Virus record (IMG/VR): IMGVR_UViG_3300027836_000012 | Span: 1-62,229 of that record | From: a virus | DNA: 62,229 nt | Direction: 5' to 3' (one strand) | In this document: piece by piece, positions 26,469 to 35,004 of the stretch | Layout: every line of letters starts with the position of its first letter | Position numbering within the stretch: the stretch's first letter is position 1 | Position numbers and translations under genes: made by a program | Notes under the pieces: generated by a model | The model's input: the letters and a program-made list of their open reading frames with translations, nothing else | Database searches by the model: none | What the model was told of the DNA's origin: nothing

Positions 26469-27220
26469 TTTTTAATAAAGGTTGTTATGTAAGCAATAGG
26501 ATCAAGTTCCCAGGGCTTTACTTTTGTTGAAATTGCCGATGCGTTAGAGTGATGATTATTGTGCCATGCGTCACCCCAAATAAATGGCCATAGCCACAGA
26601 TTATTTGTGCTAGTATCTCTATTTTCAAAGTTTCTATACCCATGCATATGAGCAAAATAATTAAAACAATTTTGACTTAACTGTACTAACATTACAGGTA
26701 AGATCCATGCAAAATATACAAGCTCAATATTGATTAGAGACAAAAATACTAACCAAGCAGTGATCAGACCAAAGTACCATTTGTTTATAAAAACGTGTTC
26801 CTTGGTCATCAGATCCTTGACTAAAAACACTTTCATTTTACCGCTGTGGTCTTCAATATGCTTGAACCCAAACAATTTGAATCCTAGATTATGCGGGCTA
26901 TGGGGATCCTTGTCTTGATCCGAATACGCATGATGTAACCTATGTACATATACCCAACCTAACGGACTCCCACGTCCTGCTAGAATAGCTATAGTAGTGC
27001 ATATCCATTTGACTATGAATGATTTAAATTCAAACGCTTTGTGGCTGTAGTATCGATGCAGGGTTAAACTTACACCTATGATACTGTACAAATAAAAACT
27101 GATTATTAGAATACTAACATTAATTGCGTTGAAATCAACTAACAGTATACCTGCTAGTGCAAGAATACTTGTTATAATTTGAACTTTGGTAATAGTGTTG
27201 GCGCTAGCTGAAAGGATCAT
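26465..27220 (-). CDS. Acyl desaturase, second copy
   Basis: About 251 residues from ATG 27220. His boxes HRYYSH, HRLHHAYSD and WHNNHHSN with hydrophobic helices between. Same family as the gene at 23186 but clearly diverged. Start chosen because a TATAAATA late motif ends 5 nt before this ATG; the frame is open upstream. Confidence 0.88.
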   Translation of the reverse strand: MILSASANTITKVQIITSILALAGILLVDFNAINVSILIISFYLYSIIGVSLTLHRYYSHKAFEFKSFIVKWICTTIAILAGRGSPLGWVYVHRLHHAYSDQDKDPHSPHNLGFKLFGFKHIEDHSGKMKVFLVKDLMTKEHVFINKWYFGLITAWLVFLSLINIELVYFAWILPVMLVQLSQNCFNYFAHMHGYRNFENRDTSTNNLWLWPFIWGDAWHNNHHSNASAISTKVKPWELDPIAYITTFIKK

Positions 27221-27224
27221 GGAA

Positions 27225-27232
27225 TATTTATA
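27225..27232 (-). promoter_or_regulatory. Late promoter motif TATAAATA, divergent pair
   Basis: Minus-strand TATAAATA followed by TTCC and ATG 27220. The predicted start of transcription would fall on or next to the start codon. Confidence 0.7.
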
Positions 27233-27234
27233 CA

Positions 27235-27242
27235 CATAAATA
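27235..27242 (+). promoter_or_regulatory. Late promoter motif CATAAATA, divergent pair
   Basis: Plus-strand CATAAATA followed by TTGGC and ATG 27248. Back to back with the minus-strand motif at 27225. Confidence 0.65.
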
Positions 27243-27247
27243 TTGGC

Positions 27248-27874
27248 ATGAATAATTTTTATTTCCCCAACGGAGTGCATTCATTTCCGTTGGACATTCC
27301 TCGAATAGCAGTTGATGATGTTGAACTGTGGCGGTCCATATACAGTACGCATCGATCAGTTATTGATAAAACAGTAATTAATCATAATGGATTTTCTGGC
27401 GCATGGATTGGGCTGGACATATATCGTGGGCCAAATTACAATATTTCCAAGGATATTTACAACGCCAACTATTATGATTGTTCATCAGTATTTCCTCGGA
27501 TGTTTAAAACTATTTTTGAGAATATCCCTATGGACATTAATTGTATTAGGGTAGCAACTAGTATCAAACCATTCATTCCCCACACAGATTTTAGTGTCCC
27601 AGTTGTCTCATTAAGAACAATTTTGTATGAACAAAACGATATACCTACGTTTTTCTACGTTGACTCTAACGGAAATAAAGTATATCAGCATTTACCACCA
27701 ACTACTAACACTTGGATTTATAATGACAGCACTATGTTACACGGCAGTGACAAATTGCCAAATAAAAGTAAAGTACTTTTTATGTACTACGGCGTTCCAA
27801 ATTTTAATAAATTAAAAGAAATTGCCGATCGCAGTATGTCTTTGTATTCAGAATTTATTATTCCAGTCAGCTAA
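27248..27874 (+). CDS. Putative 2OG-Fe(II) oxygenase (208 aa)
   Basis: FIPHTDFSVPVV (HxD) and a later MLHGSDKLPNKSKVLFMYYG (His plus Arg/Lys) fit the Fe- and 2-oxoglutarate-binding pattern of phage hydroxylases. Would hydroxylate a small molecule, lipid or protein side chain. Next to lipid and acetyltransferase genes. Family call moderate because the distal Arg is not certain. Confidence 0.6.
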   Translation: MNNFYFPNGVHSFPLDIPRIAVDDVELWRSIYSTHRSVIDKTVINHNGFSGAWIGLDIYRGPNYNISKDIYNANYYDCSSVFPRMFKTIFENIPMDINCIRVATSIKPFIPHTDFSVPVVSLRTILYEQNDIPTFFYVDSNGNKVYQHLPPTTNTWIYNDSTMLHGSDKLPNKSKVLFMYYGVPNFNKLKEIADRSMSLYSEFIIPVS

Positions 27875-27889
27875 CAATGTAAATACTAG

Positions 27890-28381
27890 ATGATACTTAA
27901 ACATGAACCTCCTCGACAGATAATACTTGACAAATTACTTGCAGAATCTACTGACTCTGCAGGAACTCCTATCGAAGTACATTGGTCTGCACAGTTAGGT
28001 GGTAATGAATGTTTTCCATTAGTGCTAGAAGTTTATCTAGAGCTAGTTAAGAAAGGTTGGGCACATCCTGATATGCCACTTAATAATTCTCAAAAAATTA
28101 TATACGCAAAATACACTGACGGATCTATAGCCGGCGGCATTGTATATATGTACAACGAGGCACAACGGCATGGTTGGATATTTTTAAGTTTTACCGCACC
28201 TGAACATAGGGGCAAGGGCATCAACGGAATATGTCATACATTTTTTGAAAATGATGTCAAAAGATTAGGAGCATTATCAATTGCAAGTTTTGTGCATATT
28301 GATAATACTCCTAGACTACGATCTGCCGCTAAGGTTGGATTACAACCTGAATTTTATAGAACTTATAAAAAATTAAGCTGA
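27890..28381 (+). CDS. GNAT acetyltransferase (163 aa)
   Basis: FLSFTAPEHRGKGINGICH is the acetyl-CoA-binding R/QxxGxG/A region; NTPRLRSAAKVGLQPEFYR is the usual C-terminal end. A TAAATACTAG stretch lies just before the ATG, a weak late-type motif. Overlaps the convergent gene by 9 nt. Confidence 0.8.
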   Translation: MILKHEPPRQIILDKLLAESTDSAGTPIEVHWSAQLGGNECFPLVLEVYLELVKKGWAHPDMPLNNSQKIIYAKYTDGSIAGGIVYMYNEAQRHGWIFLSFTAPEHRGKGINGICHTFFENDVKRLGALSIASFVHIDNTPRLRSAAKVGLQPEFYRTYKKLS

Positions 28382-28675
28382 GATTGTTTCTGTTTTCTTA
28401 AACATCAGTATAATATTATTAGCTGTGTTGTGTGCTTCTCTTGCATCAATATATGTAACTAATCCGGGATTAGCATTAAAGTCACTATATGATTGAATAG
28501 AATCCCAACATGCAACATACGCTAATGTTAATTTGTCTGGGGTTACAAATGTTTCTTCACTGATCAGTTTGCCGGCAATCTTAGCCTCAGTGGCAAGAGC
28601 AGTTGAATTGTCATCCCTTCGAAAAAACGGTACGTCTGCTGATGGACGTTGCCACTTACTGATTACTTTGAACAT
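28373..28675 (-). CDS. Small hypothetical protein (100 aa)
   Basis: MFKVISKWQRPSADVPFF opening and an alpha/beta pattern similar to small dimeric alpha-beta-barrel proteins, but no motif allows assignment. Just downstream of the DctP-like gene. Confidence 0.55.
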   Translation of the reverse strand: MFKVISKWQRPSADVPFFRRDDNSTALATEAKIAGKLISEETFVTPDKLTLAYVACWDSIQSYSDFNANPGLVTYIDAREAHNTANNIILMFKKTETISA

Positions 28676-28687
28676 GTTAAATTTTCC

Positions 28688-29620
28688 TTACGCTGATTTA
28701 ATTTTGTTAATCAAGTCGTTGCTAAAATAGTCAGCATACTTAGTATAAACTACTTCAGTAGCTGTTTTAAATTTAGCAGTTTCGTCTGTACTCATTTCTA
28801 CAACTCGATCACCTAATGTATCTTTAACGGTTGCTACATCAACAATGCTTTCGCGACGCTCAATACGTGCGGCATTTAATGCGGCATCTTTCATAATTTC
28901 CTGTGTTGCAGAATCCAATGTATCCCAGAAACCGTTGGCAACAATGATAGAAGTTAGGAACAGGCTGTGTGCTGTATCGTTTACATAGGCAAATGACTTG
29001 TCTTGCTCTAACGGAATAACACGAACAAATGTGCTTTCACCAGCGTCAATGATACCAGCGCGAGCCGCCTCATTCATTTCTTCTAATTCAACAGTGTCAA
29101 TTGGAGTAGCGCCAACTGCTAAGAATGTATCAACAGCGACTGGACTTCTAGCTGTACGAATCTTTGCACCTTTAAATGCATCAACTGTTGCATACTCTTG
29201 TTGAGAAGGAACAATTCTAAATCCGCCGCTGTATGTAAAAGCTAGGCCGCGAACTGCTGAACTTTGCTCTAGACCTTCTAACAAGTACTCACCAATTTCG
29301 CCTTCTAATACACGATCTGCATGTTCGTGATCACGGAATAGGAATGGAAGATCTAAAACAAACATATCTTTGTTATAGTGGCCTAACCATGTTGTGTACA
29401 TTTGGCTCATTTCAACTGTGCCGTCTTCCATTAACTGTAACAGATCGTGCTTAGTGACTTTTTTGCCGTTGTTGTATTTCTTAGCATAGTCAGTTAGTGA
29501 CAATACTTCGATGTCAATAGCGCCGTTTGTTTGCTCTTTGACTTGCTTAGAGAAGCGATTGGCTGCTCTTAAAAAAAGATCGATTGGTTCGTGTGCGATC
29601 ACCCAGCGAATTGTTTTCAT
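28688..29620 (-). CDS. DctP-like TRAP substrate-binding protein without signal peptide
   Basis: 310 residues: residues 30-130 (YTTWLGHYNKDMFVLDLPFLF, GGFRIVPS) and KGAKIRTARSPVAVD follow the TRAP solute-binding fold for carboxylates. It starts MKTIRWVIAHEPIDLF with no signal peptide, so it should stay in the cytoplasm, unlike host DctP. Related genes are known in T4-like cyanophages. May sequester or sense an organic acid. Confidence 0.8.
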   Translation of the reverse strand: MKTIRWVIAHEPIDLFLRAANRFSKQVKEQTNGAIDIEVLSLTDYAKKYNNGKKVTKHDLLQLMEDGTVEMSQMYTTWLGHYNKDMFVLDLPFLFRDHEHADRVLEGEIGEYLLEGLEQSSAVRGLAFTYSGGFRIVPSQQEYATVDAFKGAKIRTARSPVAVDTFLAVGATPIDTVELEEMNEAARAGIIDAGESTFVRVIPLEQDKSFAYVNDTAHSLFLTSIIVANGFWDTLDSATQEIMKDAALNAARIERRESIVDVATVKDTLGDRVVEMSTDETAKFKTATEVVYTKYADYFSNDLINKIKSA

Positions 29621-29657
29621 AATTTCCTACTCCGTTAAAAGGATTTGTTTACATATT

Positions 29658-29665
29658 TATTTATC
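29658..29665 (-). promoter_or_regulatory. Late promoter-like motif GATAAATA
   Basis: Minus-strand GATAAATA, 38 nt upstream of the DctP-like gene start. Confidence 0.45.
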
Positions 29666-29674
29666 AAACCTAGT

Positions 29675-30925
29675 TTACCAGTCTTTTTGGTAGTTTATTA
29701 GGTGATGTTTGATGTAATCTTGTACTGTAGGATCGTCTATATACAGCAAATTATAGTCAGTATCCATGCCAAATCTAGCGTTTGGACGCATATTTAATGG
29801 TGTGTTAGATACATCTTGATCATGTATAATACTAAGGCCGAGGCTTTCTAGCTTAATTTTAAAGTAAAAATACCAATCGTTTTTATCTAAATCATAGATA
29901 TATTGTCGAGCTGCCATCTTATAAGTTGCTGGACCTTTAATGATCTTTTGTCCGTTGTTATTGTTGACCATGCTCCATCGCTGATAATCTTGTCCGTTAA
30001 ACCAGTTAATAATTCCTAGTTTAACAACATATTCTGTGCTGACTCTATCATTGTAATAGATTGCACCCCTCACTGAGCAATTTAAATATTTGATGTTAAA
30101 TATCATCCACCAAAAATAATCGTGTAAGCTGTTTATTTTTATTGAGGAGGTTTGAATATTTTTTTCAAACTTATTGTAAAAACTTTCAGCAAATGCAGGA
30201 TTTGATGCAATTTTAAAATGTTCAAGGATAACATCTTTGTATGCCGAATAGTGTACATCGGGATCAGTAAACTTTCCTTTTAACGATTCTAATCTTGGAC
30301 GCATATTGCTAGACACTTTGGTCAAATAGTGATCGTAATTAGTGTATAAGGTTAATCCTAACGCAGTGCCAAAGATACAATCGCCCTCATCTGCGGTAAT
30401 TGCAAAATAACCTTTCTCAATTAAATCGTCATACTTGGTTTTTGCACTATCAATGATTTTAAATTTTCCATAGATAAACTTTTTCCAAAATTGCGGGTTT
30501 TCTACAATAGCGTGACTACTAGCACATACTACAACATTCTCTAACTCTTTAATTGATAAATTTTTTATTAATGCCGATAGTACTACGGTACTGTCTATAC
30601 CACCCGAATACATAACTGCAAAATGTTGATCGTTTTTGTTTATTCTATGTTTAATTTCTTGAGCACGTTCGTCAGTAACTTGCTCAAATGTTTTATTAAA
30701 TCCTAGATCAAGTTCAGGCATTTTGAATTCAGGGGGCAGTGTTTGATTCCAGGGTAGGCTCCATTCTCCGTTTCTAGTAACAAACCTGTTGGGATTAATT
30801 CTCCTTCCTAGGTCTATCATAAACTTGCCACCTTCGGTCAGTTCAGGGTATAATCCATTCCAAAATCCGTCTTGGTATCCATTAAAAATAATGCTACTAA
30901 AATATATCTCAGTGTCTCTATTCAT
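29675..30925 (-). CDS. PP-loop ATPase (416 aa)
   Basis: HFAVMYSGGIDSTVVLSAL near residue 103 is a classic SGGxDS PP-loop, as in the C-terminal domain of asparagine synthase B. ADEGDCIFG downstream matches the second ATP-binding stretch of that family. No glutaminase domain. Start overlaps the upstream stop by 1 nt. Confidence 0.82.
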   Translation of the reverse strand: MNRDTEIYFSSIIFNGYQDGFWNGLYPELTEGGKFMIDLGRRINPNRFVTRNGEWSLPWNQTLPPEFKMPELDLGFNKTFEQVTDERAQEIKHRINKNDQHFAVMYSGGIDSTVVLSALIKNLSIKELENVVVCASSHAIVENPQFWKKFIYGKFKIIDSAKTKYDDLIEKGYFAITADEGDCIFGTALGLTLYTNYDHYLTKVSSNMRPRLESLKGKFTDPDVHYSAYKDVILEHFKIASNPAFAESFYNKFEKNIQTSSIKINSLHDYFWWMIFNIKYLNCSVRGAIYYNDRVSTEYVVKLGIINWFNGQDYQRWSMVNNNNGQKIIKGPATYKMAARQYIYDLDKNDWYFYFKIKLESLGLSIIHDQDVSNTPLNMRPNARFGMDTDYNLLYIDDPTVQDYIKHHLINYQKDW

Positions 30926-31692
30926 TAAACAGCTCGTACAGTGTAGTTGTGTGTATATGCTAAATTAGATAACGCACTCGGCATCGGCATCCCAACAAAT
31001 TTATAAAAAGTTTCTCTTATATGCGGGCTGGCTGCAGAATGCAACGCCCATGCATTTTCAATCTCCGCCATGGCATCTTCAACGTCGGTTGCCATATATA
31101 AAATGTGTTTGATAGTATTTGACATTCCTTTAGGGAATTCAGTTTGATCAATTGGTACTGTAAAATTATCAGGTACCATATCTGAAAAATACTCTTCCAT
31201 ATATTTTTTATGGGGTACAAGATTGTGTAGAGATTCTGCAATCTTCAAAGCATGACACACTCGTAGACAAAAGAATCCAAATTCTCGAAGTTTTAATAGC
31301 ATAGCTTTGGCCTCTGAAGAAGCATAGTCTTCTGGCCAGCCAACTGTTATAATACTGTCAGCCCCATTAATTTTTCTAACAGAAGGGGTTTGTCTCGCTA
31401 CTAATACATTTGCCCCGTGAATAACCATTGTTGTTTTATCTCTAATAGTTTGTTCTAGGGCAGTAAGATTGTTAAGTCCAGGAATACCTTCTCCTAACAA
31501 TACAACTTGAGTAGGTACTTTAGAACTAAGTATTTCAGCTACTTCGAGGGTTATCCAAGGATCAAAATTGTCTGCTAATAAGAATCTATCTACACCTGGT
31601 AGATATATTGTATTGCCATTCATTTTTTTAAAATGCAATGTATAGAAAGCAGAAATTAATCCTTCTTGAGGTTTAAGCCACGGTTTAATCAT
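30925..31692 (-). CDS. Hypothetical protein (255 aa)
   Basis: Alpha/beta protein without recognised motif; THFKK-like N-terminus, GWPEDYASSEA and a helical C-terminus. In one unit with the PP-loop gene, so probably in the same pathway. TATAAATA ends 5 nt before its ATG. Confidence 0.6.
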   Translation of the reverse strand: MIKPWLKPQEGLISAFYTLHFKKMNGNTIYLPGVDRFLLADNFDPWITLEVAEILSSKVPTQVVLLGEGIPGLNNLTALEQTIRDKTTMVIHGANVLVARQTPSVRKINGADSIITVGWPEDYASSEAKAMLLKLREFGFFCLRVCHALKIAESLHNLVPHKKYMEEYFSDMVPDNFTVPIDQTEFPKGMSNTIKHILYMATDVEDAMAEIENAWALHSAASPHIRETFYKFVGMPMPSALSNLAYTHNYTVRAV

Positions 31693-31696
31693 ACAG

Positions 31697-31704
31697 TATT
31701 TATA
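31697..31704 (-). promoter_or_regulatory. Late promoter motif TATAAATA
   Basis: Minus-strand TATAAATA followed by CTGT and ATG 31692. Confidence 0.7.
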
Positions 31705-31727
31705 GGTATGTTTATTTGCAGAAACAA

Positions 31728-31750
31728 AAAAAGGCCCCGGAGGGCCTTTT
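31728..31750 (-). terminator. Rho-independent terminator
   Basis: Stem AAAAGGCCC/GGGCCTTTT with a CGGA loop and T-run on the minus strand, directly after the methyltransferase stop at 31750. Confidence 0.85.
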
Positions 31751-32781
31751 CATTCTTCAAATATTTCTGGATTTAACTGAACTACTTGTTTTTCTTTTTT
31801 CCTACCAAATCCTGCTTCGCCCATTCCAGGGTGCATTATATCTGTTGTGTCTTCGTTAACTACTAACTCAAGCGGCACAAAGAATCTGTCCATAACACCT
31901 TTAATTTGCTGCCATTGATCTGGCAAGCGTTTGCCTTTAAAATCATAAACGGCATAATTGCCAATCTTGTTAATAAAGAAATCCCAAATGTCGTCGGGTG
32001 TGTAGCCAAACTTAGAACACTGTGCAGGTACAATTTCTAATTGCACAATTGGTCTACAAGATCGGATTGTTTGTTCAGCACCTTTTAGAATAGGGAACTC
32101 GTATCCTTCGCAGTCAATTTTGATAATGTCTACATCTTCAAATTTATGACTGTCTAGTGTATTGACCTGAACCGCATGAACACTGTATTTGGTCTTGGCT
32201 TTTCGTTCTTCAGTAAGAATACAGTTGTGCCCGGCATTGTTAGGGTGATGTTCCATTTCCATCTGCCCAGCAGTTTCACCAAGTCCTTCATTGTGAGTAA
32301 CAATGTTACCACTAATTTCTAAACTAGCAAATGTTCCGTCTGGCTTTTTCCACCAACCGTCTGCATGATTTGGGTCATGCACTGTTTTAACATTACGGGT
32401 ATCCCAGTAACGACCTTTTAGTTCAACATGCTGATTGAGTAAAATGTTTTCTGTAGCTAATTTGTAAGTATCTGGAAACGGTTCAAAACCGTGTACAGTC
32501 GTTGCCCAGGTTGCATATTCCATTGTGTTATTAGCAACGTTCATGCCAACATCAATAATAGTCTGTGCATTAGGTTTCATCTTACGTAGAAACTTAAGAT
32601 TGCGTCCTTGATAAGGACCGTTCTCTCTTGCAAAACGTTGCACATAGAGTGCATCGCCTTTAGTAACCCAATATAGTCTACCCATTCTATTATGGATTAG
32701 TTCTTTAGTAGGGTCAGTATTTAATGTGCTTAGTGCCTTAAATGTGTTTACGTCCCATTCGTGCCATTGATATTTTTTCAT
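31750..32781 (-). CDS. FkbM-family methyltransferase
   Basis: 343 residues from ATG 32781, which overlaps the upstream TGA (ATGA). SAM motif I TIIDVGMNVANNT, VHGFEPFPDTY, and the FkbM signature IIKIDCEGYEFPILKGAE followed by RPIVQLEI are clear. O-methylates sugars or secondary metabolites; fits a glycan-modifying role. Confidence 0.88.
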   Translation of the reverse strand: MKKYQWHEWDVNTFKALSTLNTDPTKELIHNRMGRLYWVTKGDALYVQRFARENGPYQGRNLKFLRKMKPNAQTIIDVGMNVANNTMEYATWATTVHGFEPFPDTYKLATENILLNQHVELKGRYWDTRNVKTVHDPNHADGWWKKPDGTFASLEISGNIVTHNEGLGETAGQMEMEHHPNNAGHNCILTEERKAKTKYSVHAVQVNTLDSHKFEDVDIIKIDCEGYEFPILKGAEQTIRSCRPIVQLEIVPAQCSKFGYTPDDIWDFFINKIGNYAVYDFKGKRLPDQWQQIKGVMDRFFVPLELVVNEDTTDIMHPGMGEAGFGRKKEKQVVQLNPEIFEE

Positions 32782-33698
32782 TTGTTTTTCTTCCACCTGT
32801 CTTTGAATTTGTCTGGATAAAATGCCTTAGCGATTGCTCCAGGATCATTCTTGACCAATAATTTAAGATTCTTCTCATCTAAGATTGGACTTGTGCTACT
32901 ACACGGTTCTTTGTTGTAAGTGCTAGTATACACTTCTTCACGGAACTGGTCAACAGATTCTTGAGCAATACTTTCAAAAGCGGTTCTAAACGCTTTAAAA
33001 TATTTATTACGATTCCATCGTGTAGAGTTGATCTCTTGAATAGTGTTGTTTGTTACGTCTTCAAATCCGTCGTCGGTGTACTGCAAAACATTAGCACCGA
33101 CATTTGAATATCTCCAAAATGGTGCAATGTTCTTATTCAAGTTTGATCCGCCGTCCTTACGTTCAGAATTATGCACAGTTACCACTAGACTGTGATCAAT
33201 AACAAACCTAACTAGGCTCTTTGGATCAATCTTATTGTTGGTTAGAATTTTTTCTAGTAACAATTTCTTAATATGGTTAACTTGAAAGTTGTGTTCGCAA
33301 TGGAAACCGCCATCCTTGGTATGGAATTGATCAGTCGTCAATCCGCTAATACCTTGACTCATCATTTGGCTCAGTGCATAACCTGTGACTAGGTCTGCTC
33401 CTAGGTTACCTTTCTTTTCAGTAGTATTGAGAACGTTACTTTGAGTTTCTCTAATACAGTACCCTAGGTTGTTGTAATTTTCGTTAGAGGCAGTACGGTA
33501 CCCTTCACCTGCTGGACTGCCTCCTGCAAAATGATGATTGAACCAGTGATAAGTAGACAACTCCTCTAAATCTTTAGATCCAACTGCATTGGCAAAAGTT
33601 CTAAGGTCGCTGGCTAGAAAGTGTAGACGTAGTCCCCAAATACAACTTTTTTCAATTTGTTTTTGGATATCTTGTTCTAAGAATTTTTGAATATGCAT
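32778..33698 (-). CDS. Hypothetical protein, HNH-like histidine pattern (306 aa)
   Basis: Start set at ATG 33698 since the longer frame runs into the kinase gene. GGFHCEHNFQVNHIKKLLL and later VIDHSLVVTVHNSE give an H/N-rich core that could be a metal nuclease site, but this is only a hint. Coupled to FkbM. Confidence 0.5.
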   Translation of the reverse strand: MHIQKFLEQDIQKQIEKSCIWGLRLHFLASDLRTFANAVGSKDLEELSTYHWFNHHFAGGSPAGEGYRTASNENYNNLGYCIRETQSNVLNTTEKKGNLGADLVTGYALSQMMSQGISGLTTDQFHTKDGGFHCEHNFQVNHIKKLLLEKILTNNKIDPKSLVRFVIDHSLVVTVHNSERKDGGSNLNKNIAPFWRYSNVGANVLQYTDDGFEDVTNNTIQEINSTRWNRNKYFKAFRTAFESIAQESVDQFREEVYTSTYNKEPCSSTSPILDEKNLKLLVKNDPGAIAKAFYPDKFKDRWKKNK

Positions 33699-33725
33699 TT
33701 GCCTATACCAGTAGTTGATGTTATT

Positions 33726-33754
33726 ATTATAACATCTAACGATGTAAAGAGCAA
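33726..33754 (-). promoter_or_regulatory. Possible sigma70-type promoter
   Basis: Minus-strand TATAAT with a weak -35 (TTGCTC) at 17-nt spacing, 28 nt upstream of ATG 33698. Confidence 0.5.
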
Positions 33755-33756
33755 GC

Positions 33757-34218
33757 TCAAACTCTCCAAATTTCAATAAAGCCTTCGTCTTCTGTAGGCA
33801 TTTCAAAATTATCAATCATACCCTGTACAACTTCCCACGGAACATCCTTTCCCACACGGCCTGCCAAACGGCTAACCAATTCATCTGTAGGGGGTGTACC
33901 AAACACAACTGCAATATGTTCATAGTCTGGAAGCATACGGAACTTACGTCTGCGACTAGCAACAGTAGTACTAGTTTGATCCCAAATTATATCATGATTG
34001 TTTTCACGACACTTGACTACATGATCAGCCATTAGTTTAACAGCAATTGGCATATATTCTGTAAACACTTCAGAATAGGTCTTTGCCATTCGTTTAGCAT
34101 AATCTTCCACCCAAACATCAGTTGAAACGATGTTCAAACCTAATGCCCAAATTTGATCCTTAATCCAAGTACTCTTACCTGAACCCGGAACTCCAACTAG
34201 CTGATAACACTTTGGCAT
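33757..34218 (-). CDS. Polynucleotide kinase-type P-loop kinase
   Basis: 153 residues: Walker A GVPGSGKST at residues 9-17, then VSTDVWVEDYAK and IIWDQTSTT, the arrangement of the T4 Pnk 5'-kinase domain. No C-terminal phosphatase domain. Phosphorylates 5'-OH ends of RNA or DNA, for example to repair cleaved tRNAs, which would suit a phage with so many tRNA genes. Overlaps the upstream gene by 22 nt. Confidence 0.8.
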   Translation of the reverse strand: MPKCYQLVGVPGSGKSTWIKDQIWALGLNIVSTDVWVEDYAKRMAKTYSEVFTEYMPIAVKLMADHVVKCRENNHDIIWDQTSTTVASRRRKFRMLPDYEHIAVVFGTPPTDELVSRLAGRVGKDVPWEVVQGMIDNFEMPTEDEGFIEIWRV

Positions 34219-34391
34219 TTTTGTAACCTTTCTATTTCGTCTGCCGCTTCTTCTAGCAAATCTGCTATTCTGTCTGCGGCACCTTCTTGTACACTTTTAC
34301 GATCTTTAATTTGTCTCCGTATTTCTGCTCGCTTACGCAGGCGAAACACTAATCCTTGTTCTGCTACTGGTAAATGGCTTTCATCTATCAT
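34197..34391 (-). CDS. Small helical protein (64 aa)
   Basis: Charged helix rich in Glu, Arg and Ala (ADRIADLLEEAADEIERLQ). Coiled-coil-like phage protein of unknown role; overlaps both neighbours. Confidence 0.55.
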   Translation of the reverse strand: MIDESHLPVAEQGLVFRLRKRAEIRRQIKDRKSVQEGAADRIADLLEEAADEIERLQKCQSVIS

Positions 34392-34504
34392 GCTGTCTCC
34401 ACAATGTAGTATCCTGAGTTAGGATAGGTTTCTTGTAACCAATCCAACATGCCTGGTTCATTAGGCAGTCGGATTGATTGATACTTATTAGTAATATAAG
34501 TCAT
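34388..34504 (-). CDS. Very small protein (38 aa)
   Basis: From ATG 34504: MTYITNKYQSIRLPNEPG, ending YYIVETA before TGA 34388. ATGA overlaps at both ends (with the HD gene's stop and the next start) support translation. Function unknown. Confidence 0.55.
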   Translation of the reverse strand: MTYITNKYQSIRLPNEPGMLDWLQETYPNSGYYIVETA

Positions 34505-35001
34505 CGGATATACTTTCTAGCTTCTGCCATTAATGTAGCATCGCCCTTAGTCATAACCTCTAACAATAATCGCTTTTCTTCTAAGTACGTTTTAGCAAAC
34601 GCAACATCATGTTCTACGATACTACGAGTGTTGGCTATTAAGTCTGCTAACTTAACTGTCTGTGCTTCAGCAGGTGCCATTGCAGAGTGTGCTCTGTCTA
34701 ATGCCTTTCGATGCGCTCGATTGCCGTGTTCAGGACGACTAACGTCTGTTAACCATCCAACTAACTCTGCAACTTCTGCACCAAACTCGGCACGGATAAC
34801 TTCGTTAGTAACACCAGTATCTTCTACAGTATCATGTAACCAAGCAGCCGCAACCATTGCTTCAGATCCGCCGGCTTCGGCAACAATCATTGCAACTTCA
34901 GCAGGATGGACAATGTATGGTTCGAAAGTGTACTTCCGAACTTGTCCAACAGCCGCGTGTGCCGCTGTAGCAAATACTCTAGCTCTTTCTACCATTTCCA
35001 T
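34501..35001 (-). CDS. HD-domain (p)ppGpp hydrolase-like protein (MESH1/SpoT type)
   Basis: 166 residues, close to the stand-alone MESH1 length. Conserved set: AAHAAVGQ (His15), YIVHPAEVA (His32), WLHDTVEDTG (His56-Asp57, Glu-Asp at 60-61) and a later NTRSI. This is the Mn2+-dependent site that removes the 3' pyrophosphate of (p)ppGpp. No synthetase domain. Would lower the host stringent alarmone and keep translation running. Confidence 0.82.
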   Translation of the reverse strand: MEMVERARVFATAAHAAVGQVRKYTFEPYIVHPAEVAMIVAEAGGSEAMVAAAWLHDTVEDTGVTNEVIRAEFGAEVAELVGWLTDVSRPEHGNRAHRKALDRAHSAMAPAEAQTVKLADLIANTRSIVEHDVAFAKTYLEEKRLLLEVMTKGDATLMAEARKYIR

Positions 35002-35004
35002 TGT

